The notes under the pieces were generated by a model, which did no database searches, was not told the DNA's origin, and saw only the letters and a list, made by a program, of their open reading frames with translations. From positions 20,602,650 to 20,666,649 of the forward strand of contig NC_134026.1 of assembly GCF_964204645.1 (NCBI RefSeq): a stretch of DNA of 64,000 nucleotides. Reading direction: 5' to 3'. The stretch's first letter is position 1; the number at the start of each line of letters is the position of its first letter. Positions 1 through 15,312 of the stretch are shown here, piece after piece. The DNA comes from Tubulanus polymorphus. Lineage: Eukaryota > Nemertea > Palaeonemertea > Tubulaniformes > Tubulanidae. A program made the translations under genes and the position numbers.

Positions 1-1786
1 CGGCTTTGTTTAACCTGACATCTATTTCTGGAACAAGTGCCAAAATTACCAGACTATGATATTTTTAACGGACTGACTTACAACGATCAATTATATTAAG
101 GCCGGCCTTGCGTGCATCTCGCTAAAATTTACCTTGTGGATGGTTGAATTATAGATTTTGACATAATCTATGAAAGAACAGCGCCTTCTTGGAGATGTCT
201 TTTTCTCGAATCGTATTTATGTGTGTATATTAATTATTTGTTATTAGAGAGAATAAAGCATTCATTCATTCCTTCAGCCTTAGTCAGAACGTGGACGACA
301 GAAGATAAACGTAAATACAAACTTGGAGAATATACGTAGGTTTACAAGTACATGTAAATAGTGTGTATTTCTCTCAGAACAGGAAGATCGCTATCAGAGA
401 TATCTAGACCGATATATTCCAGTGGTTAGAAGTGGTTATATCCACTCCATTGTGGCTGAAAAAATATGGAAACACGTAAAATATTAAGGTTGGAATATAC
501 ATTTTAGAACACCCGAACAACCAGGATACATCTACTGGATATTCACAGTACGATTTTAGGTACTGTTCCCTCAAGTGAAAAAGACTAGTTAAGAAAAATC
601 TCCCTAGTCATGTGGATGCCAAAAAGAAATGATATTGCATTTCCTTGATAGGGTCGCTTGCGATTTGTTTTTTTTTTCGTGTCAGTAGTTATGGATTCGG
701 AACCAATTTTCACCGCTTTGCTTGTGGTCTAATCTTACCGGGATCCCATTCCTGGCGCGTTTGGGTTGCAGGTTCAGTGTTATCACCGACTACAAAACTG
801 GTAGAAGCGAATGTTGCAATCGCCAAAGCAAGCAACAAAACTATAGACAAAGATAATCGTACATGTCATTGTATATGGTTTTCTCCTTGCTTTGAGCTGG
901 GTGGTTACTACGAAACAGTGCAGGCGCAAAATATCAATTGAGAAACAGATGATCGAGACTCGGCCTACCGTTTCGAACGAGCAAGTTGATAACTGTCATC
1001 TTCGTTCAACGTGATAACGCTTTGCAGAGGTCCCGCGCCACCGCGACACGTTTTCGCAACGCAGCCTGATACCGGCTAGCATGTGTATTGGCGTAATTTT
1101 TCCCATCACGGCAGTCAATCATTGACTAGAGGGATGGGGCATTTCAGTAATGATTGAAGTTCGAGCAAATCAGTGCACGTCGGGTGCAAGGGCTAACTGA
1201 AGTTGGTAATGGTTGATAATTGTTCTTAATCACTCTCTTCGCTTATCTCATCCTCATTATTTTTCATCATCTTTTCTATTCTTTTCTTGCTTTTTCTCTC
1301 CGTCTCCTTTTTTGATTTTCAAGGGTGCTTGCTATAGCGGCCTTATGGCCTTTGCTTGGCCCTCATAGGAAAGCCTTCTTAATTTCATTTTTGTTCTATT
1401 TGTAAATATTCTCATAATATGCTTTCTTGTGAAATAAATTGAAATTGAAATTTTTACTGAATTTTCACTTTTTACTGAACTGCTTACAATTCGTCTGAAA
1501 TAACATGTCATAACACATAATAGAAGTTAAAAAAACGATATTTTTTAGAATTAGAAATTAACGTATTCTGTTATTTTTCGGCGGAATCGCCTCGTAGGAA
1601 AGTCAACCAATAACTTAAACGCGTTTGAACTTATTATTAATGAGGCCGAGGACGGTTTCAGAGAAACTTATCGTTCTCTCCCGCAACCTCTACGGCGGTA
1701 CTTACGAATGAAATGACACTCGAGCGTCGCAACGCGTCAATCGTTGGCATAGAATCACCGTCACCAGAAGCCGATGAGAAACAGTC
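1..1786. other. Non-coding 5' flank with a possible LINE 3' end
   Basis: I see no convincing coding exon here. About 1322-1454 reads like the 3' end of a non-LTR retrotransposon: a GGCCTTATGGCC-type stretch, an AATAAA, then a short repeated GAAATT tail. A second AATAAA followed by repeated CATT units lies near 251-277. Both assignments rest only on tail shape. The last 150 bases before position 1787 are the likely promoter and 5' UTR of the fibrinogen-like gene; an AACCAATA (CCAAT-like) string lies near 1605, but no clear TATA box is seen. Confidence 0.4.
1322..1454 (+). mobile_element. Probable 3' terminus of a non-LTR retrotransposon
   Basis: The stretch has a GC-richer body followed by AT-rich sequence, an AATAAA and a simple tail of GAAATT-like repeats, the usual look of a 5'-truncated LINE or LINE-dependent SINE 3' end. 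No reverse transcriptase sequence is present, so the family cannot be named. Confidence 0.35.
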
Positions 1787-4700
1787 ATGCTCCGTCTGGG
1801 TGTGAATTCGTGTCATTTTTTGGCCGTTCTAATTGCCGTGGTGGTCGGTCATTACAATATACCGCCTTTGGTATACGTTCCGTACAGAAGCGTTCCGGGC
1901 TGCGAATATAATTTCTCATTAGCAAGTGGCGTTGCGCTTATATTGAAGACGACCGCAGTCAACAGTGACCTCCAATGTGCTCGAATGTGCAAACGCACGG
2001 ACAACTGTTTTTCGTTCAGTTACGCGGACGAAGCGACCGTTAACTGCGAACTCTTAATGAATAATGGCACTGAAATTGATGATTGTTCGAAATTGGCTTT
2101 TCGACCGGGATGGAAGTTTCTTTTCATGGTGCGTACAACGTCTATTATCGTTACATTTTTTCTAATTTAATTTTTCTTTCCTACGTTTAGATCACATTAG
2201 ATTTAAAATTCAACCCGGCTTAACCCAGTCGTGCAAAATGTTGTCGTCTATCCATAAGAATACGAAGCTTTACCTGCATTCGAAAAATGTGTGTCGCGAA
2301 AAATTCACCTTGTGTGCGGCCTTCGAGAAATTATGAGAACGAATTTAATGGTTAGGAAAACAATTTCTTTAATTGTAGACGTTATCCTTAAGAATCGTAC
2401 GCCCAACTAGAAAATGCATTTTCAATCTTTCATGTTAACAAAGGGAGTCAACTGCGGTGCTATACGTTTTACAAATACAAGCGACCTTATGACGGCGTGG
2501 GAGACGTACCAAAGTTCATTTCTCATCACAAAAAGGCAGATTTACGCTCGAAATTCGTCCGGAGCTTCGGAGGTGACATGGTTAAAACGATATTATTTTC
2601 GCGGGAACGAAATAATCTTTTTCGTTCGAACGAAATGTTTTTCGTGGGAACAAAAAGTTTATCGTGGGAACGAAAAGCTTTTCGCGTGAACGACACAGAT
2701 TGTCATGTCTAATATATGAATTATTACTAGGTGTTTGCGTTGTGATATATATTCTGGTTTATAATTTCCGGTTTACTTCCGGTCATTGTTACAGAATTGC
2801 GCGTCAAGATAAGTTTGCGTGGTAACGATAAGTGAAGCCTAAGATCGTATACACCAAATCATCGTAGACACTCGGACATTAAAAGATAATCTGGGCCATT
2901 TAGGCGGGATTTCAGAAATAAATACATAATTCAATTCAATTAATCTTTATTGTCCCTTGAGTAATAATACAAGTCAGGTTGTTTAACAATAAAGATGAGA
3001 AAAAGTATGAAATACAATTTCTTTTAGAGATCATGATAAAAACGCGGTAAAGAGTATGAATAAACATAAAAAGATAACAATAGCAGTGGTTAACTATTTA
3101 CACACGTTTATGTTCTTCGAAGCCCTGTGTAAATGACAACCCAGCCGTAGTGCTCGGTTATTTTTACTCACATTTACCGACGAAGACCGTTTGCGTTCCT
3201 AAACTATATTTCGCAAACTTTACTGAATGGTCATCAATATTACTCTTTGTTTCATCAATTAAATTTTTCGCTCTGAACCTTACACATACTTCCAAAATGC
3301 ACCATCATTTCTTTGAAAATTCGATTTTCTTGTTTATTCTCATTTTCCGGCTAAGTAAATGAATCATATTATTGAAAGGCACGGGAAGGTTCACTATATC
3401 GGATTGCGTATGTCTTGTTTTGGATTTTGGAGGCGCCAAAACAAAATTTTCAAACACATCAAAACGCGCAGATAATTATGGCGAACTTTTCGTGCCTTTA
3501 AAATGGTGCGGATAAATATGGTTGGAAAGATGAAAAGAATAGATTAATGTCCCCAGGTCGTATGATCAGTTTACTTTCAATAGTTTACCTCATGCGGGAT
3601 AGATTTCCTTTTAATAAATTGATCAATTATGAATTCGGCATCGGGCTTTTGTAAGTATATGGAAGGGCCATTAGATGCTGGCTTTTGTCGAATGCTCTGG
3701 TACCGGTCGGTCAGATAGCTCCAAACCTCGTGTTAATCGCGCCGTAATGTTTATTGTTTGCAATCATGCAGTAACTGAATATCTTCATAGAGCATGAATT
3801 ATTGTACTCCGTGCCATAGGCAACTGTACGTGACGTCACAAAGTTCTGCAACTGTTAGTGAGATTGTCTGAAAGCTTTCATCGACAAAACTTTCATCATT
3901 TCATTGAGTCTTTTTTGTATCACGCCGTTTCAATTATTTTCTCAATTCAGTTCGATATATGCGCTAACGGAGGTCGCTTCAGTATAAAACAGCGCCGTTG
4001 TATTTGTGGACCACCCTGGATCGGAAGGTTGTGTGAGAAAAAAGCCCAAGGTAAAACGACTTAGTTGATTTACGCCGGTTAGCTGGGTAGCGAAACATTT
4101 CACCTGATATTAGTTATCGGAGGAAGGGCAAAAAAAGTTCACAACTTCAACTGTCGTACCTACCGATTGATCATAGGCCCGACTTAATAGAAATTTTCAG
4201 ATAACTTCTGAATAGTTAGAATTGCAAAATTAGAAATCACTGAGATGTTAAATCATGTTTATGTTTCATACCACGCCACTGCATTGATAGTATTCATTGA
4301 ATTGTATGATTAAGTCGAAATTTGAAAATGATTGTGAATCTGTATTTCAGGCTGTATTGATATTTATAACGAGCACGCTTCGCCTGATGGTTGGCAATGG
4401 GCCAAAATCCAGCCTCCGTCGAGCAGTTCACCCATAGAGGTGCTATGTTTGTTGGGACACAGACAGAGAGCTCATACCACAATACTGAAACGTACCGGAA
4501 CCATCCAAACACAATATTTCAACCGCTCTTGGGCCGAATACCGCGACGGATTTGAGGAAGATCCCGGCAATTTCTGGATCGGATTCGACAAACTTTCCGA
4601 AGTCATGTCCTACCAAACATCCGAGGGATATTCTTTGATGTTCGCGTTAACAGTCATTGGTCCGAACAATACGAGTCGGTCGACGCGAATAGACTTCGAG

Positions 4701-4994
4701 TCGTTCAACGTTTCCAGCGAAGAACAAAACTACACGATCAGCGTCAACGAAATCAGCGGTGATACCGGATTCTTCAATAGTTCGATTCTTCAGAACATCA
4801 ATGAAACTCTCAACGGAATGCCGTTTAGCACCTACGACCGCGCGAATGGCAACTTATCCAGCAACTGCGCTGCTGAATTCGGCGGCGGTTGGTGGTATAG
4901 CAAGAGCTGCGCAGATTTCCTTATCGTCACGGGTCGAAATGCATCCTTGTTTTCGCAACTTCTTTCTTCAGTCATCGTATTAATTTATAATTAA
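1787..4994 (+). CDS. Secreted PAN/apple-EGF-fibrinogen-like domain protein
   Basis: Proposed exons are 1787-2128, 3951-4050 and 4351-4994, with GT..AG borders and phases 0 and 1; together they give 361 aa. Residues 1-21 form a hydrophobic signal peptide. Residues 39-110 resemble a PAN/apple module (Cys 39, 64, 68, 74, 87, 100). Exon 2 encodes an EGF-like piece with four cysteines (CANGG ... CICGPPWIGRLC). Exon 3 encodes a fibrinogen-related domain: the CIDIYNEH start, FNRSWAEYRDGF, the NFWIGFDKL match to the usual EFWLG, FSTYDRANG, and NCAAEFGGGWWYSKSCADF. Many N-glycosylation sequons are present. The family usually continues about 40 residues past WWY with an NLNG motif; here it ends in a short hydrophobic tail, so the final lobe is missing or lies in an exon I did not find. 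Likely role: extracellular recognition or adhesion, inferred from domains only. Confidence 0.8.
2600..2692 (+). repeat. Short tandem repeat, about 21-23 bp unit, in intron 1
   Basis: Four to five imperfect copies of a unit like TTTTTCGTGGGAACGAAA lie in tandem inside intron 1 of the fibrinogen-like gene. The unit is itself partly palindromic (TTCG...CGAA). Confidence 0.7.
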
Positions 4995-6525
4995 CGCCCA
5001 TATTGTTTCATCACACCGGTTATTGTTATATACGCATATATTATGTTGCATTATGTATACATTCATTCCGCGGGCATTAGCATTACTCTGCACCCAACCG
5101 TTATAGAGGGAAACTAGTTTTGAGATTTAAATCTAGAACGCACAGAAACGTTGGCCATTTAATGGTAAACATTTTATTCTGAGATATTATCCCATTATTA
5201 ATTCTAAAATTCTGAAATCTTTCATTTTTAATGTTAAATATTACATTTCTCGTCATCAATTCAGGTTTCTTTTTTAGAATTTCATGGAAATATTGTGTTC
5301 TCGGAGTAAATTCGCAATACGTTTTATCCAATGGAAATGAACCCAGGACAGCATAATTTTCCATTGAATAAAAATTGAAAAATAAGTATTGGAATTGATT
5401 CTGATATTGTATCTCAGAGCAAAAATAACTTCGATTAAATCAAAAAGTTTGGCAATTTCATTTCGAGATATTATGTCAGAATTGATTCCGAAATATTTTT
5501 TTTTTATCTCGTCTGTAAGAACGTATACGGGCTAGTGAAAAATTCGGTTATGACCGAATTCATTATTTACCAACGAATTCATTCCGTACATTAACTGAAA
5601 ATACGAGATTGGTATATTATCCCTGGAGCCCGATCACGTACGCTGCAACCAACGCTGTTGTGGTGCGTGGATAGATTCGCCCCCGTCCCGTTTCACGGGG
5701 AATAATGAATCAAATAGAAATCATGTTTAAATGGATTAAAACACTGTGAAAAAAGAGGTTACTTAATGAATTTCCCGTGCAAACGAACAAATGATTTTTG
5801 TCTCTGCTGAATAAACTGATATAAAATAAAACAGCGATAAAACTGCATGGTACTCTCGAGGAAAGACCGTTGAGATGTCGTCAATAGATCTAGGGCCTAA
5901 CGTTATTTGAGGTGGATAATCATTCTAATTTGCATTTTTAAAAAACTACAGAAAAATGATAAACGCGCGGATGATAAAAAGAGTTTCGTTACAGGAAACA
6001 GGAAAAAGTTCCCAGGACACTCTCTTGCATCATCTCGAATCTCATATTCTTTTACAGTTTCCCAATTTTTCTACCGCAGACAAAGATACATGTACATACC
6101 AAGATTTAACTGGCCTCACTCAATTGAATTTATATGTACAATACTTATGAGTGAAAATGAATTTTCAGCTAAAATTTCTTCCTTCTTGACGTCTTAAGAC
6201 CACTTAGGGCCATTCCCTCTCCAGCGATATCCAGTGACATTTTAATGACTAATTCTTGCAATCGGAAAACATTCAATAATCAAATCAATGGTCGAAGTTA
6301 TGTAATACAATACATATTTCAATCAAGCGTGTCGAATTCTTGAAGCGTCGAGGTAAAGACAAGAAAAAAATTGCCCGATACTGAATTGTTACGTTTCTCG
6401 ATATAGTTTGAAACGACTGTACCACAATAAACATAATCTGTACTCCTCCAAAGAACTTGAATCAAGACAAATTCCGATTTTAACCGGGTCTATTCGATTT
6501 CACTTGAACGGAACGGATTCTAAAA
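4995..6525. other. Intergenic region between convergent genes
   Basis: This lies between the 3' ends of the fibrinogen-like gene (plus) and the hemopexin-only gene (minus). An AATAAA at 5367-5372 is a plausible polyadenylation signal for the upstream gene, giving a 3' UTR near 400 bases. Otherwise it is AT-rich sequence in which I see no exon. Confidence 0.5.
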
Positions 6526-8895
6526 TCAACAGCCCATCCATCTTTGATCCTTCATTATTGGGCCCACCATGGGCTCTCTGTTGGCACTTGTATAGTAGTA
6601 ACTTAAAAGAGAATAAACGAACACTCAGCATCGTTTAACCAAATATCGAGCTACATTTACTTCAAAACTGGTGACATCGAAAAACATCACCAGATAACGA
6701 ATTGTGGAAACTTAGCGAAATCAAAAACGTTATTTCAACGATTTTACGTGCGACGAATGTTTCGAAAGTTCTTTTGAGACATTGCTGTTTAAATGTCTGA
6801 ACTTTGTATTTGCAGAACCTTTCCTAATCTACATCAAAAGATACTTACTATTGACCTTGGAATAGATAATAAGCGTTGCCTCTGAACGCGGCCGCGTCAA
6901 TCCTACCGGGTGGCGCTTTGGGAAAAAAGCTGTTCAAATCGTACACCGTATTTCTCCTTGAACCCATGTTAATTTCGTCGAAGAACCAAATCTTGTTACC
7001 CTAGAATCGATTATCGAGAATTAAGAAAATACTGGAGTGATTTGAAGTGAAATTGTTTATCTATAATCATTTTTGAAACCCCGATTTTTTGTGTGATTTG
7101 GATCGTGAGATAATTGATTTCAGTTCACAAATGCCACCATTTCGAATCCAAGTTAAAGTCATGGTCTGAAAAGGGAAGCATCCCAACCTAACTTTGTTTC
7201 TTGTCACCTCTGAATAGCCTGTTCTCGTTTTCTTACCTCGATAATGTTCGTCCAGCCTCCGTTGTCCACAAAAGCGGCATCGGGGTATCGTGGATAGTCA
7301 CTCCTTCTCTGATAGTCTATCGGATAGCCCTCGTCTAGGTAGAATCTTCGTTCGGCCGTTTTATATTCGTATCGGAATAACTGGGTTCCTACGAAAAAAA
7401 AAACAGAATGTCCGTGAAACAAAAATATCTTCCTGTTTCAATGCTAACTTGTGCGCGCTAATTCTTAATTTTGAGCTGTTTTATTTGGTTTAGGTATATC
7501 CGAAGGTAAGTAATGTTCCAAAGTAAAGTCAAATTTATATTAATTGTATAGGTTAAATTTGTTGCATGAATGTAACTTTGTAGAGTTTGTAAGTTTGTAG
7601 TGTTCCTGGAGTATATGCTTGAAATTTCTGGTGTCGGAAAGTGAGATGAATCCCCCTTTGTCTAATAAATTCTCACAATTAGCCAATGATACATTTCAGG
7701 AAGGTATTCCAGTCACTATTTACATCTAATTCATTTAGCAAAATATTTACCATACTATTTATAGAGCCAACCAAGTGATTATAGTATCTAACAATATGTA
7801 CAAAATTTAAATGCATTAATATATAAAGGTAGTCTACCCAACTCGCCCAAAACCGCTAAGTTGATAAAAAATGATCATTGTACGCGCACGCAGTTTTACT
7901 TTGATTCGTTTTTTACTATGATATAATATATCATCGATTCTTGTGCTAATGATATCAGATTTTATACTTACCAGCGAATAAGTACACTTTTTTCGTTCGC
8001 GGGCTGTACGTGGCTGCGGTTATCACATTTCTCGGTTCCGGGAAGAACAGCGCGCTGATGACGGCCTGGCTATCTACACCACGCGTAGTCATGATGTACG
8101 CCTTGTAAGGAGTGAAAGCGTACGTCAACCCGTCCGGAGCTGTAACGAATTTTGAAAGCCGATTGTTTTCCCCGTCCAAAAGAGAACGTCGTGGTATGAA
8201 AACATCTCGATATAACTTACTGTTGATGATAGCCTCGTACGCGCCCCGGCATGGACCTGATGTCGGAGGGTGTGTTGGAGGTAGCATCGGTTGCCTCGCA
8301 ATAATGGGAACTGGTCTACCTTTTTCTAAGTATTCCTGAAATTGTATAGATTCAGGCGAACACATCTTTTCATAAAAGTTTTAGATAAATTGTTTAATGC
8401 GACCAGTCTATGGAATCCCCTTGCCCAGACGTGAACGGAATGCCCGTCAGTTCAATGTTTTGAAATCCGAGCTTGAAAACCTATAATTTAAATTGGCTTA
8501 TGTCTAAACAATTTCTTGATTGAGTTCAGTCTCTTACTTTCACATGTGATTAGAAACGTGAAGATAATTGTATTGTTTTACGCCATATATGTATAGATGT
8601 ATCATTATTACAAAAGGTTAGACAAATCGTAGAAATGCTCCAAAAATATTTCAATGCTAGCTTTAATAGCAGGATTTAATAGATGTTACCCGATTTTAAA
8701 TTCTCCAAATTGTCGATATAGGTCAATGGCATTCAGCCAGCAAATGGTCCAAATGTCGTGATAAAGATAAATATCATATTGCACGAAAATACCGAAGGAC
8801 TTACGTACATCTGGATTGACAGAGCGTTTCAAGAGACCGCTGGTCTCCAAACCCAAAAAGGCTATAGCCGCTACAGTTATTACGACAACATGCAT
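6526..8895 (-). CDS. Hemopexin-only MMP paralogue (no protease domain)
   Basis: Minus-strand exons: 8809-8895, 8221-8335, 7972-8139, 7237-7388, 6849-7000, 6526-6601. They sum to 750 nt, giving 249 aa. Exon 1 encodes a signal peptide (MHVVVITVAAIAFLGLETSG) and ends VNPD, like the full MMP next door. Exon 2 begins EYL, the first residues of the neighbour's prodomain exon, then runs straight into the hinge (EKGRPVP, Pro/Thr-rich, Cys58). Exons 3-6 encode four hemopexin blades, ending with the sealing cysteine (QRWMGC, Cys249). Exon lengths 168, 152 and 152 match the paralogue exactly. The cysteine switch and the zinc-binding HExxHxxGxxH are absent. Expected product: a secreted four-bladed propeller that might bind matrix or modulate MMPs (inference). 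Exon 1 needs the weaker donor GTACGT at 8808; the stronger GTAAGT four bases on would shift the frame. It could be a recent pseudogene, but no stop codon or other frameshift is seen. Confidence 0.82.
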
Positions 8896-10469
8896 GGCAA
8901 ACGACTGCGAGCAAAAAGCGCAACGTAACTGTTTCGAAAGTGTTTAAATAGGAGATATTAACTGATAGTAATTCCTCGGTGTTTGCTAACTTTTTTATAC
9001 GATTCGTAGATTAGGAACAAAGTTGTGTATTATATAATTCGCACCTGTAACTGAGAAAGCCCACATTTCGCAACGATTGATCATTTCAAATCATTTCAAA
9101 AATTAGCTTATGTCGAGAAATCCACTTCAATGCAAATAAACAGGATTTTCCCTGAATTTATGCACTTTCATGTGAACTTACGCTCGAATTTCCTGATTTA
9201 CTAAAGGATATAGACGATTTTGTAACGATCATTTTCGATATTTCTTTTTAAGATAAAATCCGCTGAACAGGATATGGATTGTTTGCGTGCTTATGTTATC
9301 AATCGAATTAGGGCTGCACACCTTCCCAAGGCCCATACAATGTAACAGCAATCTAGACACAATTTATTTTTTTCGAGTGTATATTCAGCGTGTGTGATTG
9401 TGTCTTGTCTGTGGACGACTAAGTCAGCGTATTGCCTGTCTGTACTTTGATAAAATGTCCTATAGTCTACCGTCAAATTGTGTAAGTGTAATGTCGAATA
9501 GTGTTTCATCGGCTTTTTGACACTACGCGGTGATACTATACGGAATTATACGGAAGCATATTTTTAAACGGAAAGAAATAGGCTGGTTGTCGGTCTTTAT
9601 TTTCAATAAGAGAATGGTCTAATTAGAGACAGCATACTGCCTCATATGACCCTTTACCTTTTGTTCATTTGTCGATAGTTTGACTGGCGCACTTGGTGTG
9701 AACACTTGCAGTGTTCCAGAACTAATTCAAGAGCCAGATTTGTTTCAAGTGCAACTGCGTTTGACTGTATTTGACCTGTAACTAGAATCGGTATTCATAC
9801 AGCTATAGTAATAACTGAACTGGTTCTACTGGTTAATTTGATAGTTCTACTGGTTGATGTACTATTTCTAGTGGTTGATGTACTAGTTCTAGTGGTTCAT
9901 GTACTAGTTCTAATGGTTGATCTACTAGTCCTAGCGGTTCGTGTACTAGTTTTAGTGGTTGATCGACTAGTTCTAGACTTATCAACCACTAGAACTAGTA
10001 GATCAGCCATTAGTCTAGTGATTAATCCATTAGTTCAGGTTGATAAGTCTAGTCTCTGACAGATTTATCAGTTTTAACGTCCTGTTGACGCGTTCCTTTT
10101 TACCGCGATATCATCGAGGTTTTAGAAACTTTAGCCTGAGTTTCATCGTCGCTAGATAGATGCATTAATCCGAAAAAAACAACTACGTATCACAAAAAGT
10201 TCATAATTCTGAAAATGTATTTTGTTTTACAGTTTTTGTGTTTAATGTATATACCAGTTTTTGTGTTTTATGTATATTCTGGTGTCTTCCGTACTTATCG
10301 CTTCCGTACGTGTGTAAAAGGTCTAACTGTGATATGATACAGCGACGTAGTTTTACCAGTCATATCAGCATCAAATATCGACAATAAACAGTTTTTTTTT
10401 CATTTCTAGTCATAATTTGCAAAGGTTTGCGTGATTCTGCTAAGCGTAAAACCCGCTGCAGCTATATTT
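8896..10469. other. Intergenic; contains upstream sequence shared by both MMP copies
   Basis: No gene is seen. About 9250-9540 is clearly similar to 16310-16540 (shared strings such as ACAGGATATGGATTGTTTGCG), and each lies upstream of one of the two minus-strand MMP genes, so it marks the duplicated unit. The rest is AT-rich apart from the minisatellite listed separately. Confidence 0.6.
9821..10052 (+). repeat. 21-bp minisatellite followed by a foldback end
   Basis: From 9821 to about 9977 there are seven to eight tandem copies of a 21-base unit close to TAGTTCTAGTGGTTGATGTAC. It is followed by inverted copies (CACTAGAACTAGTAGATC), and the terminal stretch is bounded by AGACTTATCAACC (9974-9986) and GGTTGATAAGTCT (10038-10050). 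Because 21 is divisible by three, the array stays open in one frame and encodes a repetitive Val/Leu string; this is a by-product of the repeat. Confidence 0.85.
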
Positions 10470-10662
10470 AATTGTAGCCGAGTACTGAAAAAGGACAATG
10501 ATTGATGGACGTGTAGACGACCTGAGCAAGGGGATGCCTATGGCCGACATTGATTTTCTGGATATAGCCATCGATGATACGCTGGTAATGCCGATAATGA
10601 CCACAATCATGGTTTCTTTGGCAATGATGAGTTCAGAGTTTGCCTGATGGCGGACATCTGAG
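10470..10662 (+). pseudogene. Decayed last-exon fragment of the EF-hand gene (copy A)
   Basis: The stretch aligns with the last exon of the intact EF-hand gene and with the 17.6 kb copy: KGMPMADIDFLDIAIDD is still readable (the intact copy has KGMTMADIDFLDISIDD). The conserved Trp codon has become TGA (10486-10488), and a deletion after IDDTL shifts the frame through the final calcium loop. No first or second exon is found nearby. This is a dead partial copy left by the tandem duplication. Confidence 0.85.
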
Positions 10663-11266
10663 CACTTTTCAAAAAAATGTTGAGTGAATATTGCTAAGGG
10701 TCCATAGAAAAATGTAGATGGTACTAGCCTAGATAAATCCCGTTTGCTTTAGCTTTTAAGACTTTACTTAGTATAAAAAAAAGTCTGAAACAAAAATATC
10801 TTTCGAAATAAAAGCTGCACTATACTGTTTCGGGTCATAATTAGTAGGGGTGCGAAGCATGGCGTGTATGAACATGGTATTAATTGGTCATACATTTTTT
10901 GCTTCTTTTTTCAAATTCCATTTATCAATTTCAGTAGAAAATGCACTTCTTTAATTCAAGATGATCGCACGTATAAAGGTCATTGAAGAAATCCAAAGAG
11001 TGCATTTTTTAACATTCGTTCGAGGGACGGTTTCCAGTATTCATTCAATGTATATGGATGAAAAAAATAGTGCAATAGTTGAAATATTACTATGTACTTT
11101 CCCCCTCTTTCTGCATTCAACACGAAATACAAATCACATATTGTTTGAAACGACAGTTGTATCACTATGAACATATTCTACACATTTCCAAAGAATTGAA
11201 TCAAGACAAATTCTGAATTGAATAGATTCGTTTTATCTATTTGATTAACCTCAACGGACTCTAAAA
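10663..11266. repeat. Duplicated flank: source of the inverted copy at 13.2 kb and paralogue of 18.0-18.25 kb
   Basis: The segment 10678-10872 is present again in inverted orientation at 13193-13387, almost base for base. The segment from about 10846 to 11050 matches 18025-18250 (shared GATCGCACGTATAAAGGTCA-type sequence and an upstream TTATCAATTTCAG), again downstream of an EF-hand copy. The part next to 11267 is the likely 3' UTR of the full-length MMP gene. No coding exon is supported. Confidence 0.75.

Positions 11267-15312
<4,046 letters not shown>

Noticed and set aside
8140-8220. Reading straight through the 8139-8221 gap of the hemopexin-only gene as one exon
   Set aside because: The segment is open here, but the full MMP has the same short intron with GTAAGT and TTACAG signals, and removing it restores the standard hemopexin blade start.
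9838-10059. 73-codon open frame of Val/Leu repeats
   Set aside because: It is the direct translation of the 21-base minisatellite; no start context, domain or splice signals.
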